This document shows positions 39,574 to 48,850 of a stretch of 64,000 nt of DNA, in pieces. The position numbers were made by a program, and so were the translations under genes. The stretch covers positions 1,811,022 to 1,875,021 of the forward strand of contig OY282376.1 in the NCBI GenBank assembly GCA_958295845.1, in the 5' to 3' direction. Every line of letters starts with the position of its first letter. Within the stretch, counting starts at the first letter, position 1. The notes beneath the pieces were generated by a model. It saw nothing but the letters and a program-made list of their open reading frames with translations, was not told where the DNA came from and searched no databases. The stretch is from Caldilineaceae bacterium. Lineage in GTDB: Bacteria; Chloroflexota; Anaerolineae; Caldilineales; Caldilineaceae.

Positions 39574-40491
39574 ATGCTTGCATCCATGAACGCCTCAATC
39601 AAAGAACTCCTGACTTCCTGGGAGTTCTATCCAGCCTCGGCCGTCATTCTGCTGACTATTCTCCTGCCCTACACGGCAGGCTGGCTGCGTCTGAAGCGCA
39701 ACCGCGCCCCGCTCGCATCGACTGCCCGCCTGGTCAGTTTCAGCGCGGGAACAGCGGCCCTGGCACTCGCCTTCCATTCCCCCCTCGTAGCCCTACAGCA
39801 GGAGCTGCTCATCGGCAGAGCAGGCCAGCAAATGCTCATCGGGTTACTGGCTCCCCCTCTCCTGTGGCTGGCCTGTCCGGCCCACATCATCCTGCGAGCC
39901 CTGCCCGCGCCCACGCGCCGCTGGATAGTGAGCAGACTCAAAAAGTCGACCTGGACTGGGCGCCTGATTCGCAGGCTGACGCACCCGCTTCCAATCTGGC
40001 TGCTGGCCTTCAGCGTCTTCCTCCTCTGGCACGAGCCGGGCATCGCCAACTGGCTTCTGCTCCACCCTCCAGTCTACCGCCTCTGCCTGTGGGGCGTCTG
40101 GATAACCTACATGCTCTTCTGGTGGCATCCGCTGGGAACAGGCCTGCGTCTGCGCCGGGCAATGCACCCCGCCATCGCATTCCTGTTCGTGATCCTCGGC
40201 GGCGAAGTCCCCAACATGGTCACCGGTGTGACCCTGGCATTCCGCAACACGCCCGCCTACAGCTACTATGCCGCTCGCCTGCCCGTTCCGGAGCTGACGA
40301 CGATGCAGGATCAGATGATCAGCGGAGGCATGATCTGGTTCGTCGGTAGCATCATATATGTCGGTGTTGCAGTAGCCCTGCTCGGCCGCGTCTTCCGCAA
40401 TTTCGAAGCCCCGCGGCCCCAGCCCATCAGTTGGGACGCAACCAAACGCACCATCGCGCCCGGCCTCGAACATCGGGTCCTTGGCCCATGA
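39574..40491 (+). CDS. ctaG: Cytochrome c oxidase assembly factor CtaG (caa3 type)
   Basis: About 305 residues with seven or so hydrophobic segments and the CtaG_Cox signatures: HSPLVALQQELLIGRAGQQMLIG, LWHEPGIANWLLLHPPVYRLC and WWHPLGTG...MHPAIAFLFVILGGEVPNMVTG. It helps insert copper into the oxidase CuB site. The start is uncertain (ATG 39574 or 39586; a TTG at 39550 also stays in frame) because none has a good ribosome site. The only other oxidase-related gene in the window is the SCO1 homologue at 22245. Confidence 0.9.
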   Translation: MLASMNASIKELLTSWEFYPASAVILLTILLPYTAGWLRLKRNRAPLASTARLVSFSAGTAALALAFHSPLVALQQELLIGRAGQQMLIGLLAPPLLWLACPAHIILRALPAPTRRWIVSRLKKSTWTGRLIRRLTHPLPIWLLAFSVFLLWHEPGIANWLLLHPPVYRLCLWGVWITYMLFWWHPLGTGLRLRRAMHPAIAFLFVILGGEVPNMVTGVTLAFRNTPAYSYYAARLPVPELTTMQDQMISGGMIWFVGSIIYVGVAVALLGRVFRNFEAPRPQPISWDATKRTIAPGLEHRVLGP

Positions 40492-40655
40492 CCGAAAGTG
40501 CCCCGCGACTTCAGCCAAAGAGCCAGATCAGGTTTACAGGCTGTTACACTGCGCCTCTGTTCACCGGTGTCCCCGCAGGCTGTGAATACTGAGAATCGCA
40601 AAGGGGTCCAACCCCCTACAGCCCTGCTTCGGCTGCAACTCACCCTACCCTCCCC

Positions 40656-42725
40656 ATGAATGAGAACAGAAAGCCAGTCCTGCACTGCGTCATCATAGCG
40701 TTCCTCGTCCTCCTCGCTATGGCCCTGAGCGGCTGCGCCTCCCTCACCGACACGCTTTTTCCTGCTGACCGCGACGCCGACAGTCCTGCGCGTGTCAGTG
40801 TGCAGGGCCGGGATGCCTTACAGTCGCAACAGGCTTCTCCCTCGGACGAAAAGTCCGTCAGGGGGACCAGTACAACGATAACGCTTCAGCCCATCTCTCT
40901 CGACCCGGAGTCCCAGGCCCGCAAACCCGTAAACCTGCCCTCGCGTGATCTGCGCGACCTCGCCATACGCCTGCGGCCGGGTGTAGACGCCATTCCCGAA
41001 ATGGAACCGTCGCCAGAATATGCGGTCGGAGACCGGATTCCATTCTGGGTGGCAAACGTCGACACAAATGACCACTTTGAGATAGAGGCTGAGCTGCTCT
41101 ACAAAAACGATGTCGTCTACGTTTGGGCCGAACGCGACCATAATCTCGACCTAGAAACGATTTCAGCATCCGCAGACCGCTTCGCGCAGAGTATCTACCC
41201 GCAGGTACGCGCCTTTTTCGGCAATGAACCCAACCCGGGCATCGACGGCGACTCCCGACTTCACATCCTCCACGCAAGACGCCTGGGACGCGGCATCGCC
41301 GGCTACTTCAGCGGCGCCGACGCCTTCAGCTCCTTGGCCAACCCTTTCTCTAATCAGAAGGAGATGTTCTCAATCAGCCTGGACTGGCTCAATCAGCTCC
41401 GTGACTATGACGTGTACGAAACAGTACTGGCGCATGAATTCCAGCACATGGTTCACTGGCACAACGATCGCAATGAAGAAACCTGGGTCAACGAAGGGCT
41501 GAGCGAACTGGCGCAGGAAGTTGCCGGCTATCCCCCGGATCTCGGATTTTCCCGCGTCTATGCAGGCAACCCAGACACACAACTGAACACCTGGAACATC
41601 GACCCAAACGACAACGCAAGACATTACGGCAGCGCCTATCTCTTCATGGCCTACTTCCTGCAGCGCTTCGGCGAAGAGATGACCCAAGCCGTCGTCTCCC
41701 AATCTGCAAACGGCACGCGCGGCTTCGACAACGCCTTGCACAAGGCCGGTCTGAATCTTGCCTTCGAAGACGTCTTCGCCGACTGGGTCATCGCCAACTT
41801 CGTCGGCGACTTCGACACACTCGCCCTGCATGGCGTTTTCGGCTACAGCCAGCTGCAGCCGCCCGAGCCCGCCCTGGCAGATTCAGTCAGTCGCCTGCCC
41901 CAAGGGACCAAAAACGGTTCTGTCCGCAACTTCGGCGTAGATTACATCTCCCTCAGTGGCCGCGGTAAAGCCACAATTTACTTCCAGGGCGATACAATTA
42001 CCCGGTTTGCCGACGTCGAACAGTTCAGCGGCAACCGCGCCTGGTGGAGCAACCGCGCCGACGACTCCGATGTGCGCCTGACAAGGGACTTCAATCTCGC
42101 CGGCGTCGCCCCCGGCGACGACCTGACCATGACCGTGCGCATGTGGTTCGACATCGAAGAAGATTATGACTACGGCTATGTGCTGGTCAGCCGCGACGGC
42201 CGCAAGTGGGATATCCTGCCCGGCCAGCGCACCACAACCGAAAACCCGAGCGGCAACAGTTTCGGCGCCGCTTACACAGCCCAGAGCGCGCCTTCCCGTC
42301 TTGCCAGGACGCCCGGCTGGGTGGAAGAGACTTTCGACCTGCGGGCCTACGCCGGCGAGAATGTTTCGATTCGCTTCGAATATGTCACCGACGACGCCGT
42401 AAACGCCCCCGGCTGGTTCATCGACGAAGTCGAGATCCCCGCCATCGCATACACGACAAACTGGGCAGAAGGGCCGGACGGCTGGCAGAGCGAAGGCTGG
42501 CTCTTGACCGACAACACTCTCCCGCAAGAGTGGCTTGTACAAACCATGGTGTTCCACGAGGGCAAGCTGGCGAGTTTCAAACGGGCGCCGGTTGACGGCG
42601 ACGGCAGCCTCCGCATCAATTTGGATGGATTGGACAGAGAAAGCGAGGTTGTTCTGGCTATCAGCGGTCTGACGCCGGTGACAACCGAGGAAGCCCACTA
42701 CCAGTACAGGATCGAACTTCGCTAG
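40656..42725 (+). CDS. Exported zinc-metalloprotease-like lipoprotein (HExxH)
   Basis: A 689-residue lipoprotein: signal AFLVLLAMALSGC with lipid Cys27. The central domain has the zinc motif HEFQHMVHW (His260, Glu261, His264) followed by NEGLSE (Glu280) as third ligand, a gluzincin arrangement. The C-terminal half (from about 470) contains beta-rich modules like those in immune-inhibitor-A/M6 peptidases (WVEETFDLRAYAGENVSIRFEYVTDD). It would act outside the membrane on proteins or peptides. It stands alone with a 160-bp gap before it. The precise peptidase family is not certain. Confidence 0.82.
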   Translation: MNENRKPVLHCVIIAFLVLLAMALSGCASLTDTLFPADRDADSPARVSVQGRDALQSQQASPSDEKSVRGTSTTITLQPISLDPESQARKPVNLPSRDLRDLAIRLRPGVDAIPEMEPSPEYAVGDRIPFWVANVDTNDHFEIEAELLYKNDVVYVWAERDHNLDLETISASADRFAQSIYPQVRAFFGNEPNPGIDGDSRLHILHARRLGRGIAGYFSGADAFSSLANPFSNQKEMFSISLDWLNQLRDYDVYETVLAHEFQHMVHWHNDRNEETWVNEGLSELAQEVAGYPPDLGFSRVYAGNPDTQLNTWNIDPNDNARHYGSAYLFMAYFLQRFGEEMTQAVVSQSANGTRGFDNALHKAGLNLAFEDVFADWVIANFVGDFDTLALHGVFGYSQLQPPEPALADSVSRLPQGTKNGSVRNFGVDYISLSGRGKATIYFQGDTITRFADVEQFSGNRAWWSNRADDSDVRLTRDFNLAGVAPGDDLTMTVRMWFDIEEDYDYGYVLVSRDGRKWDILPGQRTTTENPSGNSFGAAYTAQSAPSRLARTPGWVEETFDLRAYAGENVSIRFEYVTDDAVNAPGWFIDEVEIPAIAYTTNWAEGPDGWQSEGWLLTDNTLPQEWLVQTMVFHEGKLASFKRAPVDGDGSLRINLDGLDRESEVVLAISGLTPVTTEEAHYQYRIELR

Positions 42726-42773
42726 GATCCCTGACCCGCCTACTTCGTCAGGAAAGCGTCCAAACTGACGACG

Positions 42774-43325
42774 TCAACGCCTGCGTCGGCCCAACGCTCG
42801 TCTGCGTACAATCTGAGAAAGACCCGCCCCAAGCACAAGACCGGCCACGACATCCCCAATATAATGAATGTTCAGCGCCACCCTGGCCCAGCCGATCCAA
42901 AGGATGAGCAACGGCGCAAGCTTGCCCACGCCCGGCCAAAGAGCCGTCGCCCAGGTCAATATGACGCCGCACCGGACACCGTGACCGCTGGGAAAGCTGT
43001 GCTCGTCGGGCCCCACTCCGTACAGAAACCGGCCGCTGCCCGGTCTCGGACGTCGCACTGCCTGCTTGATCAACATCGTCCCCAGTGCGCCGCCCGCAAA
43101 CGAAATCGCCCAACCGATCAAACTCCGCTGTCTCTCCTGGCTGCCCCTCGATCGTCGCCACAGAAAGATCGTCACCAGCAGCCATAGCACTGTGTCGCCC
43201 AGGTGCGCGCCCACATGTGCCAGCCAGTAAAGAGGGTGGCGAGCCGTCAACTGCTCGTCCTTCAGGGCAGCTCGCGCACTGTACACTTCATCCAGCCCGC
43301 TTAGTTCCTCCAAAAGCCTTCTCAT
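42774..43325 (-). CDS. PAP2-superfamily membrane phosphatase
   Basis: A 183-residue membrane protein carrying the three acid-phosphatase motifs: K87-x6-R94-P95 (KQAVRRPRP), PSGH (112-115) and R148-x5-H154-x3-D158 (RVALNIHYIGD). Proteins of this size usually dephosphorylate lipid phosphates such as undecaprenyl pyrophosphate. It starts 2 bp after the stop of the nucleotidyltransferase gene, so the two are translated from one message. Confidence 0.92.
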   Translation of the reverse strand: MRRLLEELSGLDEVYSARAALKDEQLTARHPLYWLAHVGAHLGDTVLWLLVTIFLWRRSRGSQERQRSLIGWAISFAGGALGTMLIKQAVRRPRPGSGRFLYGVGPDEHSFPSGHGVRCGVILTWATALWPGVGKLAPLLILWIGWARVALNIHYIGDVVAGLVLGAGLSQIVRRRALGRRRR

Positions 43326-43327
43326 TA

Positions 43328-44161
43328 TCAGGCCCCGTCCTCAGCCGCCGTGGAGTTCCGGCCACGGCCATTTGCCGGGTGGTCAGGATGCCTAGCCAGG
43401 TAATCCCGCACCTGGACGAGCTGCTCCGGCTTGTCGACGTCCATGCCAGCCTCTGCCAGCTGTAGCACCACCGGACTCCCGTGTATGCCTGCGATCCGGT
43501 AGGCGACGTCGACCAAGTCGGCAATGGCCAGGCGGCGCAGCAGAAACTTTACCATCGCGGGCAGTCCCAGCTTCCACACCTGCGCCAGAACGTTCTTGCG
43601 ATTCTCGATAAAATACCGGATGCGCTCCTGGATCTGAAACCCGGCGGACAACCGTCCCAGGTACAGATCGCTGCTGCAAAAGGATCCCTCCCGCAGTGGC
43701 AGGTAGGTCCGCTTGCTGTCGGGGAAGGCATTCAGCATCACGTCCTTCCCTACAATCCCCCAGTAAACCTCCTGCTCAAGCGGCTTGCATGCCTCGATGA
43801 AGCTGTCGACGATCGTACCGGTCAGAAGCGCAATATCTGCCGATAGTGCAAGGACGTAGCGGTCTTCGCCATTCAAATCGCGCAGCTTGCGCAGTCCGGC
43901 ATTCTGGCTGGCCCAGAGGCTGGGCTGGTTCGGCACATGATGAACGGGTACGCCAAAGTCAATCTCCTCCGGCTCGATGCCAACGACAACGATCTCGCCG
44001 ATGCGATCGCTCTCCGCCAATGCCTGTACGACATGCCACGCCATCGGCATCCCCACCAGTGGCACAAGCGACTTGTGCGCCACGCCGGCCGCCGCGCTCA
44101 CTCGGTCCACTTTGTCAGGATCATATCCGGCGGTGATGAATGCATCGAACTGTTCCTGCAA
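43328..44161 (-). CDS. MobA-like NTP-transferase domain protein, divergent nucleotide loop
   Basis: About 278 residues of GT-A-type nucleotidyltransferase fold: HKSLVPLVGMPMAWHVVQAL, ADIALLTGTIVDSFI (the D-x-P-type metal region) and a C-terminal GMDVDKPEQLVQVRDYLA. The usual first loop GGxGxRM is replaced by AGYDPDKVDRVSAAAGVA, so the activity may differ. The best start is TTG 44161, preceded by a near-perfect AGGGAGG; the upstream ATG would add 25 residues of non-conserved sequence. Coupling with the PAP2 gene suggests a phospholipid or surface-sugar precursor role, which is inference. Confidence 0.78.
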   Translation of the reverse strand: MQEQFDAFITAGYDPDKVDRVSAAAGVAHKSLVPLVGMPMAWHVVQALAESDRIGEIVVVGIEPEEIDFGVPVHHVPNQPSLWASQNAGLRKLRDLNGEDRYVLALSADIALLTGTIVDSFIEACKPLEQEVYWGIVGKDVMLNAFPDSKRTYLPLREGSFCSSDLYLGRLSAGFQIQERIRYFIENRKNVLAQVWKLGLPAMVKFLLRRLAIADLVDVAYRIAGIHGSPVVLQLAEAGMDVDKPEQLVQVRDYLARHPDHPANGRGRNSTAAEDGA

Positions 44162-44303
44162 GACGCCCTCCCTGTTTTCCGCTAGACAGCGTGCCGTCAG
44201 CGCAAAATTTGCCCACCAAAGATTCAGGGCAGGCAATGCCCTTCTGCCTGCCCCGTTAAGACGCTTCGTCGTCGGTCGACCCCAAGACGGGGCCTGCTGT
44301 TCG

Positions 44304-44504
44304 CTACTTCGACTTGTCGATTGCGATGCGCAGCCGGTACTCCTCCGCCATCAACTGTTCGACTTCACTCTCCAGCTGTCTCCGCTGGCTCCGTTTATGT
44401 CCACTATCCGCACTACGCGCTGCCTCGAACTGCCGCCGTGCTCTCGTCAGCTCGCGTAGCACTTCATGTTTACGAGAGATCAGTGATTCTCGATCATTCC
44501 TCAT
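44304..44504 (-). CDS. Small charged coiled-coil protein of unknown function, overlaps tatC
   Basis: A 66-residue Arg/Glu-rich protein (MRNDRESLISRKHEVLRELTRARR...) that should be almost wholly helical. Its ATG at 44504 lies within the last codons of tatC, overlapping by 11 bp in another frame, a typical sign of translational coupling. I do not recognise the family. An association with the Tat system is suggested only by position. Confidence 0.65.
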   Translation of the reverse strand: MRNDRESLISRKHEVLRELTRARRQFEAARSADSGHKRSQRRQLESEVEQLMAEEYRLRIAIDKSK

Positions 44505-45324
44505 CGTCGCCCCAGTCCATCTCATCAAGATCTCGTGGCGCTCGCGGCTTGTAGAGAATAAACGCCAGTCCGACGCCAAGGAAATAGAGACTGATGAGCG
44601 GCAACATGACTATCGTCATATTGATGGGATCGATGGTGGGCGTGATCATCGCCGCCACAACCGAGATGATCACAATCGCTTGACGCCACATCCCCAGCAA
44701 CTGCCGCCCGTTGACCAGGCCGATTCGTGCCAAAAACGCGATCACCAGAGGCGTTTCAAAAGCAACGCCAATCCAGAAAACAATGCGCGTAAAGAAACCG
44801 ATGTAACGATCAACCGTCCACTCCTGATCGATTACGTCGCCAAGGAAATTCTGCAAGAAGCCGACCGCCACCGGCAGCATGACGAAATTGGCAAACGCGG
44901 CCCCGCCGAAGAAAAGAACCATGAACCCCGGCAGGAGCATAAACAGGCTTCGCTTTTCGTGGGGATAGAGGCCTGGCGCAATGAATGCGACGATCTGGTA
45001 GACCAGAACCGGCATGGCAACGATCACGCCCATCACAAACATGACCTTGAAGAAAACGAAGATTGTGTCAGTGGGTCCGATTGCAATCAGCCTGTTTGCT
45101 TCTGTCCCAGAGCCGCCTGCGTTGGTAACTGGCTCGGTAATGAAAGCAATGACCGGTTCGACGAAGGCAATGCTAACCACAATGCCTACCAACAGCGAGC
45201 CAACGATCCAGATCATCCGGTTGCGCAACTCAGTCAGATGTTCTAGCAGCCCCATGCGGCTGCCATCAAATGGATCTGTGTCCAGAGCCGGATCTGTACC
45301 CAGAGGCGGAGCCTGTTGCGTCAC
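44494..45324 (-). CDS. tatC: Sec-independent protein translocase TatC
   Basis: 276 residues with six hydrophobic segments and the TatC signatures HLTELRNR (29-36), FKVMFVMGVIVAMPVLVYQIVAFIAPGLYPHEKR and FETPLVIAFLARIGLV. It is the receptor for twin-arginine signal peptides. The start is GTG at 45324, overlapping the TGA of the preceding tatA/B gene. An acidic tail (DLDEMDWGDDEE) ends the protein. Confidence 0.97.
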   Translation of the reverse strand: MTQQAPPLGTDPALDTDPFDGSRMGLLEHLTELRNRMIWIVGSLLVGIVVSIAFVEPVIAFITEPVTNAGGSGTEANRLIAIGPTDTIFVFFKVMFVMGVIVAMPVLVYQIVAFIAPGLYPHEKRSLFMLLPGFMVLFFGGAAFANFVMLPVAVGFLQNFLGDVIDQEWTVDRYIGFFTRIVFWIGVAFETPLVIAFLARIGLVNGRQLLGMWRQAIVIISVVAAMITPTIDPINMTIVMLPLISLYFLGVGLAFILYKPRAPRDLDEMDWGDDEE

Positions 45325-46283
45325 AGTTGCGTCTCCTCGTTACCGTCGCCGTCCGATTCTTCTGTAACCGCGGCGACCGCCTCTTCTCCGGAGTCTGTAC
45401 CGCCCTCCGTAGCAAGGGCGTCGGTATCCGAAGCGCCTTCCCCTGATCCTTCACCGTTACTACTTATTTCGGCAAGCACACCCGACTCATCCTTCGCTCC
45501 AGCCTCGACGCGATCAGGCGCTGCCTCTTCCTGCTCTGCCGCCTCTTCCCGCTCGCTCTTCTGTGCCGCCATCGCCTCGCGCCGGCTCTCTGCACGACGC
45601 TGGGCGCGCTTGTTGCGCTCATCCAGATAAGCCGAATCCGACCCGCTGGCGCTCGACTGCCTCTTCGCCCGCTGTTGCTTCCGCAACTCCGAAAGGGTCT
45701 TTACCCCCCGCTTCTGCGTACTGCCTGTCCGTCTCGGAGTGGCGCCGGCAGCACTGCTTCCGGTCGTAACCTTGGCACTGCTTGCTTTGGGCGCTGACGG
45801 AATCGATGTTCCCGTCGTCCTCAACTTGCTTTCGCCGCCTCCCGCACTCTGCTGCCCGTTCGCCGACGCAGCCGCATTGAGATCCGATAGCGCCGGCTGG
45901 GGAGCCGACTTCTCCTCGGTCCCATCTTGGCTTGAGGAAGCCGCCGCCGCATCCGCGGCCTGCGCAGGCTGTGAAGGCGCAGAAGTCTGTTTCGTCCCGG
46001 CCGTCGTCTCCTGGCTGACGCCCTGTCCAATCGACTTCTCCTCCTCTTCCTCCTCCTCGTCGTCCATCAACTGCTTCATATGATAGCTGGGGTCAAGTTC
46101 GCGCAGATCCCCTATCTCTTCGTTCACTTGGCGCGTCAAGTCCCCCGAAAGCTTCTGCAGCCGTCGAATGAAAGACAGAACGTCTTTGGTTACCTTGGGC
46201 AGCCTTTCCGGCCCGAGAAAGATCAGGGCGAAAATCAATATGAATATAAACTCGAGGACGCCAATTCCGAAAATGCTGTTCAT
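45321..46283 (-). CDS. tatA: TatA/TatB-family translocase subunit with very long acidic/Ser-rich tail
   Basis: The N-terminus MNSIFGIGVLEFIFILIFALIFLGPERLPK is the single TatA/B membrane helix with the GPERLPK hinge (24-30), followed by an amphipathic helix to about 60. Most family members end at 60-170 residues; this one has 320, the excess being low-complexity acidic, Ser/Ala- and Arg/Glu-rich sequence (for example DDEEEEEEEKS and KRAQRRAESRREAMAAQKSE). TatB-like members tend to be longer, so the type is uncertain. It overlaps the tatC start (GTGA). It sits 8 bp downstream of nusB, in the same operon. Confidence 0.9.
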   Translation of the reverse strand: MNSIFGIGVLEFIFILIFALIFLGPERLPKVTKDVLSFIRRLQKLSGDLTRQVNEEIGDLRELDPSYHMKQLMDDEEEEEEEKSIGQGVSQETTAGTKQTSAPSQPAQAADAAAASSSQDGTEEKSAPQPALSDLNAAASANGQQSAGGGESKLRTTGTSIPSAPKASSAKVTTGSSAAGATPRRTGSTQKRGVKTLSELRKQQRAKRQSSASGSDSAYLDERNKRAQRRAESRREAMAAQKSEREEAAEQEEAAPDRVEAGAKDESGVLAEISSNGEGSGEGASDTDALATEGGTDSGEEAVAAVTEESDGDGNEETQL

Positions 46284-46291
46284 GCCAGGAT

Positions 46292-46915
46292 TTACCGGCT
46301 CACTTGTTTGTATTCGGGTGGCAAAGTTATCTCTCGAAGCGCGGTGCCAAGGACACCGTTTACAAATCGCGGGCTGCTGTCGCTGCCAAACGTCTTGGCC
46401 AGTTCCACCGCTTCGTTGATGACAACCTTGGGCGGCGCGTCTGCATCCGGGCTCGACAGTTCAAAAATAGAAAGACGAAGTACATTGCGATCGACAATCG
46501 CCAGCTTGCCTACCGGCCACTCCGGCGCATAACGCCCGATCAGCGCATCCAGATCGGACCTGTAACGGATTACCCCGCTCACCAGCCAGTACAGAAAGGC
46601 AAGCGTTTCCGCGGCGTACTTCTCCTCTGCCTGGCGGTAATCCAATGTGACGCCTGGCCGGTGGTCCGTACAGTCCACCTCATAGAGTACCTGCAACGCC
46701 GTGCGCCGCGCGCGGCGGCGTTCAGCCGGACGGCCAACCACGTTCTCGCTGCTTCCCCGCCACGGGTCCGACACCTTAGCGTCCACCGCCGTCGCGCCGC
46801 CCGAACAAGGTCGCTGGGCCAATGTCCCGCCTACGTGCGCGGATTCATCCTCACCGGCAACTGCTGAGTCGGCTCCCGCTGGTAGCTCCATAAGTTGCTG
46901 CGAATGGTCTATCAT
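46292..46915 (-). CDS. nusB: Transcription antitermination factor NusB
   Basis: 207 residues, longer than the usual 135-150 because of a non-conserved N-terminal part of about 65 residues. The NusB domain begins RRARRTALQVLYEVD and includes LDALIGRYAPEWPVGKLAIVDRNVLRLSIFEL and the closing FVNGVLGTAL. It acts with NusE in rRNA antitermination. A start nearer the conserved domain is possible, but I see no better ATG or ribosome site. Confidence 0.94.
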   Translation of the reverse strand: MIDHSQQLMELPAGADSAVAGEDESAHVGGTLAQRPCSGGATAVDAKVSDPWRGSSENVVGRPAERRRARRTALQVLYEVDCTDHRPGVTLDYRQAEEKYAAETLAFLYWLVSGVIRYRSDLDALIGRYAPEWPVGKLAIVDRNVLRLSIFELSSPDADAPPKVVINEAVELAKTFGSDSSPRFVNGVLGTALREITLPPEYKQVSR

Positions 46916-46942
46916 TGTCCCGTCTATGTCAACTCGTAAACA

Positions 46943-47689
46943 TCACATCATCACAAGGCCGCCGTCCACAGACAGCACCTGCCCGGTGATGAATCCGGCC
47001 CGTTCACTTGCAAGAAACGCCACAGCCCAGGCAATCTCCTCTGGGTCGCCAAACCGCCCCAGAGGTGTGCGGGCTATCGTCTCGTCCTTCTGTTCATCGC
47101 TCATTACATCCGTCAGCGCCGTCGGCACAAAACCGGGCGCCACCACATTAACCGTGATGCCCCGACTTCCCACTTCCCGGGCGAGACTCTTCGACAGACC
47201 TATAATACCGGCCTTACTTGCCGCATAGTTCGTCTGCCCAGCCTGACCGGCCAGCCCGACAACGCTGGAAATATTGATGATCCGTCCCCATCTCTGCCGG
47301 ATCATGCCCCGCAGCGCAGCCCTGGTTACATGAAATATGCTGTCCAGGTTCGTGCCGATGACCGCACGCCAACCATCCTCTTTCATGCTCATCATCAGCC
47401 CATCTCGCGTCGTTCCGGCATTGTTGACCAGGATGTTGACTTTGCCCAGCTCTCCTTCGACCTCTTTCAACAAGTCGGAGGCACCGTCAAAACAACCCAC
47501 GTCCGCCTGAAAAACCGCGCAATCACCGCCAGCGTCCCGGATCTCGGCGGCAGTCGCATTTGCCCCGGCCCGGTTACCCCGGTAGTTCAACGCGACGCGC
47601 GCGCCGCCTGCAGCCAGCTCTCTTGCAATGGCTGCTCCGATTCCGCTGCTACTACCCGTAACCAGCGCAATCTTGCCAGTAAAATCCAT
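46943..47689 (-). CDS. fabG: 3-oxoacyl-[acyl-carrier-protein] reductase
   Basis: A 248-residue short-chain dehydrogenase with cofactor loop TGSSSGIG (11-18), NNAG (89-92) and the triad Ser142, Tyr155, Lys159. The segment PGFVPTALTDVMSDEQKDETIARTPLGRFGDPEEIA is typical of FabG. It reduces beta-ketoacyl-ACP with NADPH in fatty-acid synthesis. The nearby fabD supports this rather than another SDR role. Confidence 0.95.
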   Translation of the reverse strand: MDFTGKIALVTGSSSGIGAAIARELAAGGARVALNYRGNRAGANATAAEIRDAGGDCAVFQADVGCFDGASDLLKEVEGELGKVNILVNNAGTTRDGLMMSMKEDGWRAVIGTNLDSIFHVTRAALRGMIRQRWGRIINISSVVGLAGQAGQTNYAASKAGIIGLSKSLAREVGSRGITVNVVAPGFVPTALTDVMSDEQKDETIARTPLGRFGDPEEIAWAVAFLASERAGFITGQVLSVDGGLVMM

Positions 47690-47867
47690 GGAATTCCTCG
47701 GTGCGGTGACGAACGTGCCGCTATTCTACTACAGTACGCTCAAAAGAGGAACAGCCAAACTCACTCCGGACGCACAGTCGTTGCCGCGCCAAAACTACTG
47801 CCGTGGCCAAGCGAGTGAGACCAAACCGGCAACGATCGCGGCGTCCGACTGCCCCGGGCTCCGGTTC

Positions 47868-48845
47868 TCAACCGAACTGCCTGGCAAAACGCCGCACTTC
47901 ATCCGCGTTCGACACGTTCACTCGCTGCGTTTTGCGTTGAACACGCCTCATCAGCCCTGTCAGCACGCTGCCGGGCCCGACCTCTACAGCCGTCTCGACA
48001 CCGGCCTCGACCGCGTGCTCCATCGAACTGGTCCACCTGACACTGCCTGTCAACTGTGCATTCAACTCCTGGCAGATCGCCGCCGCGTTGTCGAGCGGCA
48101 GCCCGCTTGTATTCCCAATCACCGGGGCCAACGGCGCCTGCACCTCGATCTCTTCGATCCGAGCCTTCAACTGCGAGGCAGCCGGCTCCATTAGCGGGCA
48201 GTGAGCCGCAATGCTGACCGCCAGCGGTAGTACCCGTCTCGCTCCCGCCTTTTCCAAATCAGACATCGCCGTCGCGACGCTGCTCTCATCTCCGGATATT
48301 ACGATCTGCCCAGGGCAGTTATCGTTTGCGACCTGCGCAACCCCGCTGTTTGCCGCAGCCGCCTCCGCGCAGATCTGAGAAACCACACCTTCATCCAGAC
48401 CGATCACCGCCACCATGCGCCCCGGCTGCTTGGCGCCCGCCTCCTTCATCAGGCGGCCCCGCTCGCGTACCAAGCCCAACCCGTCGGCAAAGCCAATGCA
48501 ACCGGCCGCGGCTAGAGCCGTGTACTCGCCCATCGAATGGCCCGCGAAATAAGCCGGCCGCGGCAGGAATCCCATCTCTTCCTCTATCGCGCACAGTGCG
48601 GCCATACTCGACGCGAACAAGGCGGGCTGCGCGTTGATCGTGTCGGTCAGCAGCGCCTCGGGCCCCTCGAAGCATATCCTGCTGATCGCCGCCCCTAGCA
48701 CGTCGTCCGCTTCCGCGAACACCGCGCGTGCGGCCGGGTACGCCTCCGCCAGCTCCTTGGCCATACCCACATGCTGGCTGCCCTGCCCAGGAAACAGGAA
48801 TATCAGCGGCCTGGACTCTTCACAGTACGCAAGCGGCAAATTCAT
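47868..48845 (-). CDS. fabD: Malonyl-CoA:ACP transacylase
   Basis: 325 residues containing FPGQGSQ (18-24), the nucleophile motif GHSMGEY with Ser104 and the second catalytic His215 (AAHCPLM). It loads malonyl groups onto acyl-carrier protein for fatty-acid synthesis. ATG 48845 lies 5 bp after the rpmF stop; the frame is open upstream through rpmF in another phase and that part is not real. A 178-bp gap separates it from fabG, with no gene in it. Confidence 0.96.
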   Translation of the reverse strand: MNLPLAYCEESRPLIFLFPGQGSQHVGMAKELAEAYPAARAVFAEADDVLGAAISRICFEGPEALLTDTINAQPALFASSMAALCAIEEEMGFLPRPAYFAGHSMGEYTALAAAGCIGFADGLGLVRERGRLMKEAGAKQPGRMVAVIGLDEGVVSQICAEAAAANSGVAQVANDNCPGQIVISGDESSVATAMSDLEKAGARRVLPLAVSIAAHCPLMEPAASQLKARIEEIEVQAPLAPVIGNTSGLPLDNAAAICQELNAQLTGSVRWTSSMEHAVEAGVETAVEVGPGSVLTGLMRRVQRKTQRVNVSNADEVRRFARQFG

Positions 48846-48850
48846 CTGGG

